Below the pieces are notes generated by a model that made no database searches, had not been told where the DNA came from, and saw only the letters and a list, made by a program, of their open reading frames with translations. 64,000 bases of DNA from Arthrobacter sp. Alg241-R88 (GTDB taxonomy: Bacteria; Actinomycetota; Actinomycetes; Actinomycetales; Micrococcaceae). Positions 40,735 to 48,164 of this stretch are shown in pieces. Made by a program: the position numbers and the translations under genes. Position 1 is the first letter of the stretch, and each line of letters begins with the position of its first letter. The stretch lies in NCBI RefSeq assembly GCF_900537115.1, contig NZ_UNRG01000003.1, forward strand, positions 248,001-312,000. Reading direction: 5' to 3'.

Positions 40735-42060
40735 TTGTCCAACGGATGGTCTTTCGAAACCCGCCAGATCCACGCAGGGCAGGAGCCGGACGCTGCCACG
40801 GGTGCCCGTGCACTTCCGATTTACCAAACCACGTCCTTTGTGTTCCCCAGCGCCGAGAGCGCAGCGAACCGCTTTGCCCTTGCCGAGCTGGCGCCCATCT
40901 ACACCAGGATCGGCAACCCCACGCAGGAAGCCGTGGAACAGCGGATCGCAAGCCTCGAAGGCGGCCTGGGAGCCCTGCTGCTCAGCTCGGGCCAGGCCGC
41001 TGAAACCTTTGCGGTCCTGAATATTGCCGAGTCGGGGGACCACATTGTGGCCAGCCCCAGCCTGTACGGCGGCACCTACAACCTCTTCGCCCACACCCTG
41101 AAGAAGTTCGGCATCAGTGTCACGTTTGTGGCGGACCCGGACAACCTGGACCAGTGGCGCGCCGCCGTGCAGCACAACACCAAGCTGTTCTTTGGTGAGG
41201 TGGTCTCCAACCCGCGGCAGGACGTCCTGGACATCGAAGGCGTTTCCCAGGTTGCGCACGAGGCCGGCGTGCCCCTGATCGTGGACAACACCCTGTCCAC
41301 CCCGTACCTGATCCGCCCGCTGGAATGGGGCGCGGACGTCGTGGTGCACTCGGCCACCAAATACCTGGGCGGCCATGGTTCCGCGATCGCCGGCGTCATC
41401 GTGGACTCCGGCAAGTTCGACTTCGGCAAGGACCCTGCGAAATTCCCCGGCTTCAACACCCCGGACCCCACCTACAACGGGCTGGTATATGCCCGCGACC
41501 TCGGCGCCGACGGTGCCCTGGGTGCCAACCTGTCCTACATTCTGAAGGCCCGGGTGCAGCTGCTGCGCGACCTTGGCTCGGCAGTGTCGCCCTTCAACGC
41601 CTTCCTTATCGCCCAGGGACTGGAGACCCTGAGCCTGAGGGTGGAACGTCACGTCGGCAATGCCTTGGAAGTTGCCCGATGGCTGGAAGCGCGTGACGAC
41701 GTCGAATCCGTCGCCTACGCCGGGCTGCCGTCCAGCCCCTGGTACGAGCGCGGACGCAAGTACGGTCCCAAGGGCACCGGCGCGATTGTGTCGTTCAACC
41801 TCGCCGGCGGCGCGGAGGCGGGCAAGCGCTTTGTGGACGCGCTGGAGCTGCACTCCCACGTGGCAAACATCGGTGACGTCCGCTCCCTGGTGATCCATCC
41901 GGCGTCGACCACCCACAGCCAGCTCTCACCGGAGCAGCAGGTGGTTGCCGGCGTGAACCCCGGCCTGGTGCGGCTGTCGGTGGGGATCGAGCATATCGAT
42001 GACATCCTGGCTGACCTCGAGGCCGGCTTCCGGGCGGCCAAGGAGGCCACCAGCGCCTAA
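40735..42060 (+). CDS. metY: O-acetylhomoserine aminocarboxypropyltransferase / sulfhydrylase
   Basis: A 441-residue Cys/Met-metabolism PLP enzyme joining O-acetylhomoserine and sulfide to give homocysteine. The PLP lysine is K209 in 'HSATKYLGGHGSAIAG'. 'QTTSFVFPSAESAANRFALAELAPIYTRIGNPTQEAVEQRI' and the C-terminal 'VANIGDVRSLVIHPASTTHSQL' fit MetY. I chose TTG 40735, since AAAGGAG is seven bases upstream; ATG 40717 would place that ribosome site inside the gene. It is preceded by a SAM-IV riboswitch and followed by metX, which makes its substrate. Confidence 0.95.
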   Translation: MSNGWSFETRQIHAGQEPDAATGARALPIYQTTSFVFPSAESAANRFALAELAPIYTRIGNPTQEAVEQRIASLEGGLGALLLSSGQAAETFAVLNIAESGDHIVASPSLYGGTYNLFAHTLKKFGISVTFVADPDNLDQWRAAVQHNTKLFFGEVVSNPRQDVLDIEGVSQVAHEAGVPLIVDNTLSTPYLIRPLEWGADVVVHSATKYLGGHGSAIAGVIVDSGKFDFGKDPAKFPGFNTPDPTYNGLVYARDLGADGALGANLSYILKARVQLLRDLGSAVSPFNAFLIAQGLETLSLRVERHVGNALEVARWLEARDDVESVAYAGLPSSPWYERGRKYGPKGTGAIVSFNLAGGAEAGKRFVDALELHSHVANIGDVRSLVIHPASTTHSQLSPEQQVVAGVNPGLVRLSVGIEHIDDILADLEAGFRAAKEATSA

Positions 42061-42093
42061 CCGTACCCAAGGCACCAGCGCGGCGCGGGCCGG

Positions 42094-42122
42094 GGAAGTC
42101 ACAACCAGTCACACTCTTGGCG
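42094..42122 (+). promoter_or_regulatory. Conserved upstream element of metX (copy 2)
   Basis: Same element as at 40516-40544: GTCACAACC and GTCACACTC followed by -35-like TTGGCG. The -10 TACACT is at 42142-42147, 19 bases downstream. It probably binds a shared regulator of sulfur metabolism. Confidence 0.75.
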
Positions 42123-42151
42123 GCAGGCAGGGCCTGTTTCGTACACTCGAA

Positions 42152-42265
42152 CCAGGTCATGAGTGCCAGTGACAGCCCCGGCTTGCTGGCCGGCAACCCT
42201 CCTTCCGCGGTGGGGTGCCCCGGGTGAAGACCTGGCCTGCCGGTCATTCGACGGCGGGCAAGCGC
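42152..42265 (+). ncRNA. SAM-IV riboswitch upstream of metX
   Basis: P1 is CCAGGTC (42152-42158) with GACCTGG (42229-42235). The core is nearly identical to the metY copy. A CTGCCG/CGGCGG hairpin and the shared GGCAAGCGC (42257-42265) follow. The aptamer ends 17 bases before the metX start, so control of translation or short-range attenuation is plausible. Confidence 0.88.
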
Positions 42266-42282
42266 GTAGAAGAGGTCTTGCC

Positions 42283-43398
42283 ATGACGGTTACCGTCACC
42301 CGTACCACCGTCCCCGAACACGGGATTGTCCGCTATGCCTCCATCGGGGGACTGAAGCTGGAAGCCGGCGGATACCTGCCGGACGTCACCCTGGCCTACG
42401 AAACCTGGGGCACTCTGAACGAGGACGGCAGCAACGCCGTCCTCATCGAACACGCCCTGACCGGCAGCACCCACGTAACCCGGGGCGATACCGACGAACC
42501 CGGCTGGTGGGAACAACTCGCCGGGCCGGGTGCGCCGGTGGATACCAACCGTTTCTTCGTAGTGTCCATCAACATCGTGGGCGGCTGCTATGGGTCCACG
42601 GGCCCGTCGTCGCTTGCTCCGGACGGAGCGCCCTGGGGCTCGCGTTTTCCGCTGGTGACCCTGCGGGACAGCACTGTGGCGGAGGCCCGCCTGGCCGACC
42701 AGTTGGGGATCGAGAGCTGGTTTGCCGTGCTGGGCGGATCGATGGGCGGGGCGCGGGCGCTGGAATGGGCTGTTATGTACCCGGAGCGGGTGCGGCGTTG
42801 TGCTGTGATTGCCGTGGGCGCCGCGAGTACCGCCGAGCAGATCGCCTTTGCGCAGGCACAGACCCTCGCCATCCGGCAGGACGCCAATTTCAACGGCGGT
42901 GACTACTACAACGGACCCGCCCCCGAGGAGGGCCTGGCCCTGGCCCGCCGCATCGCCCACATTACATACCGCTCCCCGGTGGAGCTGGACGGACGGTTCG
43001 GACGCGCGCCGCAGTCGCCCGAATCGCCGCTTCAGGGCGAGCAGCTGGCAGCCCGCGGGCGGTACCAGGTGGAGAGCTACCTGGATCATCAGGGCACCAA
43101 ACTGGTCCAGCGCTTCGACGCCAACAGCTACATCGCCATCACCGAGGCCCTGATGAGCCACGACATCTGCCGGGGACGGGGGCCGCTCGCCCAGGCCCTG
43201 TCCAGTGTCAATGCGCGCTTTTTTGTCGCCGCTGTGGACTCCGACCGGCTCTACTTCCCGTCCCAGTCACGGGAGCTGGCGCGGGCCCTTCCCGGAGAGG
43301 TTGACGTCCACCTCATCGAGGCGCCCATTGGGCACGACGGGTTTCTCACCGAGATCGGCCAGCTGGGATCGCAGCTCCGCGAGCACCTTTTGGCATAG
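42283..43398 (+). CDS. metX: Homoserine O-acetyltransferase
   Basis: A 371-residue alpha/beta hydrolase-fold enzyme transferring acetyl from acetyl-CoA to homoserine, the first committed step of methionine synthesis. Nucleophile Ser in 'VLGGSMGGARALEWAVMYP', Asp in 'AAVDSDRLYFPSQSRELA', His in 'PIGHDGFLTEI'. ATG 42283 has AGAGG upstream. It has its own SAM-IV riboswitch even though it lies directly after metY. Confidence 0.96.
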   Translation: MTVTVTRTTVPEHGIVRYASIGGLKLEAGGYLPDVTLAYETWGTLNEDGSNAVLIEHALTGSTHVTRGDTDEPGWWEQLAGPGAPVDTNRFFVVSINIVGGCYGSTGPSSLAPDGAPWGSRFPLVTLRDSTVAEARLADQLGIESWFAVLGGSMGGARALEWAVMYPERVRRCAVIAVGAASTAEQIAFAQAQTLAIRQDANFNGGDYYNGPAPEEGLALARRIAHITYRSPVELDGRFGRAPQSPESPLQGEQLAARGRYQVESYLDHQGTKLVQRFDANSYIAITEALMSHDICRGRGPLAQALSSVNARFFVAAVDSDRLYFPSQSRELARALPGEVDVHLIEAPIGHDGFLTEIGQLGSQLREHLLA

Positions 43399-43422
43399 CG
43401 CCACCTCCCAAAAGCCCGAATA

Positions 43423-43438
43423 TGTGCATTAATGCAGA
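43423..43438 (+). promoter_or_regulatory. LysR-type palindromic box upstream of the MHS transporter
   Basis: TGTGCATTAATGCAGA contains the perfect dyad TGCATTAATGCA (43425-43436). It matches the box at 47128-47143 in 13 of 16 bases. It ends 22 bases before the -35, centred near -64, the usual place for a LysR activation site. Confidence 0.65.
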
Positions 43439-43459
43439 TGGGCTCTGCATGATTCGCCG

Positions 43460-43488
43460 TTGAGCTGGGCGGAGAGGCAGACCATACT
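43460..43488 (+). promoter_or_regulatory. Promoter of the MHS transporter gene
   Basis: -35 TTGAGC (43460-43465), 17-base spacer, -10 CATACT (43483-43488). The predicted start of transcription is near 43495, giving an 86-base leader before ATG 43581. Confidence 0.6.
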
Positions 43489-43580
43489 CAATGGGACCCG
43501 GCGGTTCGTGGCCAAAATCACGCGTATCCGCCACAGCCTGTCCCAGTGGTGTCGAAGACGACGCCGAAGGAGTTCACTAA

Positions 43581-44963
43581 ATGAGTACGGAAAGCTCCGC
43601 CGCACGGCGGCCCGAGGAAACCGACGTCAAGGCCTCCGGCCTGAAGAAAGTGGTTACGGCCTCCATGGCCGGCACTGTTGTTGAGTGGTACGAGTTTTTC
43701 CTCTATGCCTCCGCCGCCACCCTGGTGTTCGGCAAGATGTTCTTCCCCAATTCAGGGACCGAACTTGATGGCATCATCGCCGCCTTCGTCACCTATGCCG
43801 TGGGCTTCGTGGCCCGCCCCATCGGCGGCATCGTCTTTGGCCACTTCGGAGACAAGTTCGGCCGCAAGCAGCTGCTGCAGCTAAGCATCATCCTGGTGGG
43901 CGTTGCCACGTTCCTGATGGGATGCCTGCCCACCTTCGCCCAGATCGGCTACTGGGCTCCGGCCCTCCTGGTGTTCCTGCGCTTCGTGCAGGGCTTCGCC
44001 GTCGGCGGTGAATGGGGCGGCGCCGTGCTGCTGGTTGCCGAGCACAGCCCCAACAAGTCCCGCGGGTTCTGGTCCAGCTGGCCACAGTCCGCCGTGCCGA
44101 TGGGCAACCTCCTGGCCACCGGCGTGCTGTTCACCCTTTCGGCCACGCTGTCCCAGGAAGCATTCCTTGGCTGGGGCTGGCGCGTCGCCTTCTGGCTCTC
44201 CGCCGTGATCGTGATCGTCGGCTACTACATCCGCACCAAGGTCCAGGATGCGCCGATCTTCATTGAAGCCCGCAAGGAAGTCACGGTGGAGAAGAAGGGC
44301 TACGGTGTGGCCGAAGTCTTCCGCCGCTACCCGCGCGGCGTCTTTACCGCCATGGGCCTGCGTTTTGCCGAGAACATCCTGTACTACCTTGTGGTCACGT
44401 TCTCCATCACCTACCTGAAGATCATCGTCCAGACTGACACCTCCCGCATCCTCCTGCTCCTGCTCGTGGCGCACTTCATCCACTTCTGCGCCGTCCCGCT
44501 CGTCGGCAAAATGTCGGACGCGTTCGGCCGGCGCCCGGTCTACATGGCAGGCGCCATCCTCGGCGGCACCTGGGGCTTCTTCGCCTTCCCCATGATGGAC
44601 ACCGGCAACGACATCGTCATCCTGGCCGCCATCACCATCGGCCTGCTGTTCCACGCGCTGATGTACGCTGGCCAGCCGTCCATCATGGCAGAGATGTTCC
44701 CCACCCGGATGCGGTACTCCGGCGTTTCCCTGGGCTACCAGGTGACCTCCATCGTCGCCGGATCGCTGGCACCGATCATCGCCACCTCGCTGCTGAATAG
44801 CTTCAAGTCCTCCACTCCGGTGGCGCTCTACCTGCTGGGAGCCTGCATCGTGACCGCCATCGCCGTGTTCTTCCTCAAGGAGACCCGCGGCATCTCGCTC
44901 CACGACGTGGACGCAGCCGACGCCAAGGGCACCGCCGACCTGCTCGCGGCCGGCAAGAAATAG
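43581..44963 (+). CDS. MFS transporter, metabolite:H+ symporter (MHS) family
   Basis: A 460-residue protein with 12 predicted helices. 'TASMAGTVVEWYEFFLYASAATLVFG' and 'GHFGDKFGRKQLL' are typical of the MHS group (shikimate, proline/betaine, dicarboxylate carriers). 'GEWGGAVLLVAEHSPNKSRGFWSSWPQSAVPMGNLLATGV' is the central MHS block. GAAGGAG precedes ATG 43581. The substrate is not given by sequence. Linkage to mmsA/mmsB and a shared operator suggest a branched C4 or C3 hydroxy acid (inference). Confidence 0.92.
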   Translation: MSTESSAARRPEETDVKASGLKKVVTASMAGTVVEWYEFFLYASAATLVFGKMFFPNSGTELDGIIAAFVTYAVGFVARPIGGIVFGHFGDKFGRKQLLQLSIILVGVATFLMGCLPTFAQIGYWAPALLVFLRFVQGFAVGGEWGGAVLLVAEHSPNKSRGFWSSWPQSAVPMGNLLATGVLFTLSATLSQEAFLGWGWRVAFWLSAVIVIVGYYIRTKVQDAPIFIEARKEVTVEKKGYGVAEVFRRYPRGVFTAMGLRFAENILYYLVVTFSITYLKIIVQTDTSRILLLLLVAHFIHFCAVPLVGKMSDAFGRRPVYMAGAILGGTWGFFAFPMMDTGNDIVILAAITIGLLFHALMYAGQPSIMAEMFPTRMRYSGVSLGYQVTSIVAGSLAPIIATSLLNSFKSSTPVALYLLGACIVTAIAVFFLKETRGISLHDVDAADAKGTADLLAAGKK

Positions 44964-44991
44964 TCACCGGCACCACCAGAGCCACACAGCA

Positions 44992-45033
44992 CCAACTGCC
45001 CGGACCCGCGACCCCGCAGGCCCGGGCAGTTGG
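44992..45033 (+). terminator. 12-bp hairpin between the MHS and dehydrogenase genes
   Basis: CCAACTGCCCGG (44992-45003) pairs perfectly with CCGGGCAGTTGG (45022-45033). The loop is 18 bases and no T-run follows, so readthrough into the dehydrogenase gene is possible. Confidence 0.55.
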
Positions 45034-45066
45034 GCGTCAGCACCTTCGACGAAGTCAGGATCTCCC

Positions 45067-46185
45067 ATGAAAGCAGCCGTCCTCTACTCCACCGTCCCGT
45101 CCGGCACCAGCTACACCGAAGCGCATCCCCTTCGGGTCGAGGAGCTTGACCGGCCGGAACCCCGCGCAGGCGAGCTGGGCATCACCATCACCTACTCGAG
45201 CCTGTGCCACTCGGACCTGTCAGTGGTTGACGGCTCCCGCGTCAGGCCCCTTCCCATGGCACTGGGACACGAGGCTGTTGGGCGGGTTGCCGCGGTGGGT
45301 GAAGGTGTCACGGATGTTTCCCCCGGGGACCACGTGGTCCTGGTCTTCGTCCCCAGCTGTGGCGACTGCCGTGCATGCCGGGCGGGCCGCCCGGCACTCT
45401 GCCACCGTGCGGCGGAAGTCAACGGGTCGGGGGACCTGCTGCACGGTGAGGCGCTGCTGCGGACGCCCGCGGGGAAGCGGATCAACCACCACCTGGGGGT
45501 TTCGGCCTTCGCCGATTACGCCGTGGTGGCCCGCGAATCGGTGGTGGTCATCGACGACGACGTCCCCGACACAGTCGCGGCAATGTTCGGTTGCGCCGTC
45601 CTCACCGGGATGGGAGCTGTCCTCAACACCGCGGCCGTCCAGCAAGGCCAGTCCGTCGCGGTCTTCGGCCTCGGCGCTGTGGGGCTTTCGGCCGTCATGG
45701 CCGCTACCCTGGCCGGTGCCTCCTCCGTGATCGCCATCGATCCGAATACCGGCAAGCACGGCCTCGCCCTGGAGTGCGGGGCAACCGCCGTGGGGACCCC
45801 GGACGAGGCTCCCCGCCTGATCCAGGAGGCCGCCGGCGACGGCGTGGACACCGCCATCGAAGCTGTAGGATCAGCCCGGGTCATTGCATCCTGCCTCGAG
45901 CAGGTAACGCGTGGCGGCGCCGTGGTCTCGGTGGGGCTGCCGCACCCAACGGCGGAACTCACTGTGCCCGCGCTCCAGTTCGCGGGGGCGGGCAAGCGGC
46001 TGCTGGGCTCGTATATGGGCGACGCCGTTCCGGGCCGGGACATCCCCCTGTACCTTGGATACTGGCGGGAGGGCAGGCTTCCTGTTGAGCTGCTGCACAC
46101 CGACACCCGGCCGCTTGAAGAGATCAACGAAGGCCTCGATGCGCTGGCCGCGGGGCAAGTTGTGAGGCGGCTCTTCCAAGCCTGA
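45067..46185 (+). CDS. Zinc-dependent alcohol dehydrogenase
   Basis: A 372-residue medium-chain dehydrogenase. Catalytic zinc ligands in 'SLCHSDLSVV' and 'LGHEAVGRV', structural zinc in 'CGDCRACRAGRPALC', NAD-binding 'VFGLGAVGLSAVMAATLAGA'. It resembles class III/aryl-type alcohol dehydrogenases that act on primary alcohols. In this cluster it may oxidise a diol or alcohol that enters the MmsB/MmsA route. It is convergent with the LysR gene. Confidence 0.9.
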   Translation: MKAAVLYSTVPSGTSYTEAHPLRVEELDRPEPRAGELGITITYSSLCHSDLSVVDGSRVRPLPMALGHEAVGRVAAVGEGVTDVSPGDHVVLVFVPSCGDCRACRAGRPALCHRAAEVNGSGDLLHGEALLRTPAGKRINHHLGVSAFADYAVVARESVVVIDDDVPDTVAAMFGCAVLTGMGAVLNTAAVQQGQSVAVFGLGAVGLSAVMAATLAGASSVIAIDPNTGKHGLALECGATAVGTPDEAPRLIQEAAGDGVDTAIEAVGSARVIASCLEQVTRGGAVVSVGLPHPTAELTVPALQFAGAGKRLLGSYMGDAVPGRDIPLYLGYWREGRLPVELLHTDTRPLEEINEGLDALAAGQVVRRLFQA

Positions 46186-46209
46186 AAAACGGCTCCCGAG
46201 GACCGAGAC

Positions 46210-47109
46210 CTAGGCAGCCAGCAAGTCCTGGCGTTTGGTAACTTCTTCCTTCAGCGCAGCGATCACGGCCTGCACCCGGGCGGACCGCAACGATTCCGGC
46301 CGTGCCACGGCCCAGATGGGCACCTGGCGCTGGAAGGCGTCGGGGAGCACCGGAACGAACTCCGGATTCCGCGCCACCATGAAGTTTGGAAGCAAACCGA
46401 TGCCGGCGCCGCGGCGCACGGCCTCCACCTGGGCAAAGATGCTCGTCGCCTGGAAGCTGGACTTCGGCACGGGCAGCTGCGAGGACCGGTGGCCCAGTTC
46501 GGCAACCTGGAGAGCCGACTCAACGTAAGAGACGAAGCCGTGCTGCCCCACGCCGTCGGGCGTGTCCGGCAGGCCCCGCTCGGCGGCGTAGGCCGGGCTG
46601 GCGTAGAGCCGAAGGAAGTAGTTGGTCAGGAAGATGGCCTGCGCGTTGCTCACGTCCGTGCGGCCAACCACCACTTCCAGGTCCACGCCGGAGCGGTTCT
46701 GGCTGACTTTGCGCGTGGCACTGAGCATCTCCACATTCAGCAGGGGATGCCGCTGCTGAAGACGGACCAGCGCAGGGGTCACGAATTCGGCGCCGAAACC
46801 GTCGGAGGTGCTCAGGCGCACCATGCCGGACAGGGCATCCCGGTCCTGGCCCGTAACGGCCGCCAACGACCCCAGCGTTTCTTCAATCGTTTCCGCCGCG
46901 GCCACGGCCGAAGCCCCCAGCTCCGTCAGTTCCCAGCCGTGCGGGCTGCGCTCCAGGGTGCGGCCGCCGAGTTGCTTGTCGAGGGCGAGGATCCGGCGGG
47001 AGATGGTGGTGTGGGTGGTGCCCATCGTTTCCGCGACGGCATTGAAGCGTCCAAGCCGAGCCACCGTGAGCAAAATCAGTAAGTCGTCCGGACTCGGAAG
47101 CCGCGCCAC
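46210..47109 (-). CDS. LysR-family regulator of the mms cluster
   Basis: A 299-residue LysR regulator with N-terminal helix-turn-helix ('LGRFNAVAETMGTTHTTISRRILALDKQLGG') and effector domain. The GTG start at 47109 is preceded by GGAAAGG. It is divergent from mmsB; a palindromic box lies 18 bases upstream of its start and a matching box precedes the MHS transporter, so it probably controls itself, mmsBA and the transporter. Confidence 0.9.
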   Translation of the reverse strand: MARLPSPDDLLILLTVARLGRFNAVAETMGTTHTTISRRILALDKQLGGRTLERSPHGWELTELGASAVAAAETIEETLGSLAAVTGQDRDALSGMVRLSTSDGFGAEFVTPALVRLQQRHPLLNVEMLSATRKVSQNRSGVDLEVVVGRTDVSNAQAIFLTNYFLRLYASPAYAAERGLPDTPDGVGQHGFVSYVESALQVAELGHRSSQLPVPKSSFQATSIFAQVEAVRRGAGIGLLPNFMVARNPEFVPVLPDAFQRQVPIWAVARPESLRSARVQAVIAALKEEVTKRQDLLAA

Positions 47110-47127
47110 CCGGTGCCCTTTCCTTCT

Positions 47128-47143
47128 TGTGCATCAGTGCACA
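47128..47143 (+). promoter_or_regulatory. LysR-type palindromic box upstream of mmsB
   Basis: TGTGCA-TCAG-TGCACA, a perfect 6-bp dyad in the LysR/mmsB gap. It matches the MHS box and ends 22 bases before the mmsB -35, exactly as in the MHS promoter. Confidence 0.7.
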
Positions 47144-47164
47144 TGCCATCTGTGATTTTTCCCC

Positions 47165-47193
47165 TTGATTGCACTCTAGCAGGGTGTGATGGT
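47165..47193 (+). promoter_or_regulatory. Promoter of mmsBA
   Basis: -35 TTGATT (47165-47170), 17-base spacer, -10 GATGGT (47188-47193). The -10 is weak, which fits an activator-dependent promoter. Confidence 0.5.
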
Positions 47194-47248
47194 GGACACA
47201 GACCTTCCGGCTGCCCTCGGCCGGAGGCACAGCGAAGGAGCTTATGCC

Positions 47249-48151
47249 ATGGCAGTAGTCGGTTGGATCGGTTTGGGAAACATGGGCGGTTCCATGTCGG
47301 GAAACCTCGCCAAGGCCGGTCACGACGTTCGGGGATTCGACCTCAACCCGGCCGCTCTCGCCGCTGCGGAGGCGGGCGGGGTGAAGCCGGTCGGGAGCAT
47401 CGCCGAGGCAGTGGCGGGCGCCGACGTCGTCTTCACCATGCTTCCCAAGGGCGAGCATGCCAAGGCTGTCTACCTGGGCGGGGACGGGGTGCTGGCGCAT
47501 GCTGATGCGCGCACACTCCTGGTCGATTCCTCCACGATCGATATCGCCGCCGCCGGGGAATTGCACGACGCCGCCGCTGCCGCCGGCTTCCGCTTCGTTG
47601 ATGCCCCTGTCTCGGGCGGAATGAGCGGGGCCAAGGCGGGAACGCTCACGTTTATGGTGGGTGGTGAAGCGGATGCCGTGGCCGACGCCACGCGCTACAT
47701 CGAGCCGATGGCAGCCAACATCATCCCAACCGGCGGAGCCACCACCGGCCAGGCGGCGAAAATTTGCAACAACCTGATGCTCCTGATCAACCTGGCCTCC
47801 ACTGCCGAGGGTGCCGTGCTGGCGGACCGGCTGGGCCTGGACAAGAAGGTGTTCTGGGACATCGCATCCGTTTCCTCCGGGGACAGCTGGGCCCTGCGCA
47901 CCTGGTACCCCGTTCCCGGCGTGGTCCCCAGCGCTGCATCCAACAATGACTTCGCACCAACGTTTACCGCCGAGCTGGCGAACAAGGACATCGGCCTGGC
48001 CATCAGTGCTGCCGAGGACACCGGAACGCCGCTTGAAATCGGCAAGCACGTTCAGCAGCTGTACCAGCGCCTCATTGATGCGGGCCAGTCCGGCAAGGAC
48101 TGCTCCATGATCATCAAGCTCGCCGACGGTTCCCTGGATTCAGCAAAGTAG
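47249..48151 (+). CDS. mmsB: 3-hydroxyisobutyrate dehydrogenase
   Basis: A 300-residue beta-hydroxyacid dehydrogenase oxidising 3-hydroxyisobutyrate to methylmalonate semialdehyde with NAD+. Rossmann motif 'VGWIGLGNMGGSMSGNLAKAGHDVRGFD', substrate motif 'FVDAPVSGGMSGAKAGTLTFMVGG' and catalytic K171 in 'GQAAKICNNLML'. ATG 47249 has AAGGAG eight bases upstream, so the longer frame from 47186 is not used. It lies 13 bases before mmsA, the next enzyme of valine degradation. Confidence 0.93.
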   Translation: MAVVGWIGLGNMGGSMSGNLAKAGHDVRGFDLNPAALAAAEAGGVKPVGSIAEAVAGADVVFTMLPKGEHAKAVYLGGDGVLAHADARTLLVDSSTIDIAAAGELHDAAAAAGFRFVDAPVSGGMSGAKAGTLTFMVGGEADAVADATRYIEPMAANIIPTGGATTGQAAKICNNLMLLINLASTAEGAVLADRLGLDKKVFWDIASVSSGDSWALRTWYPVPGVVPSAASNNDFAPTFTAELANKDIGLAISAAEDTGTPLEIGKHVQQLYQRLIDAGQSGKDCSMIIKLADGSLDSAK

Positions 48152-48164
48152 AAGAGAGACCTCC

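Noticed and set aside
43423-43483. Short Cys-containing leader peptide in the MHS leader
   Set aside because: An ATG frame of 13 codons exists there, but it starts upstream of the predicted promoter and overlaps the LysR box.
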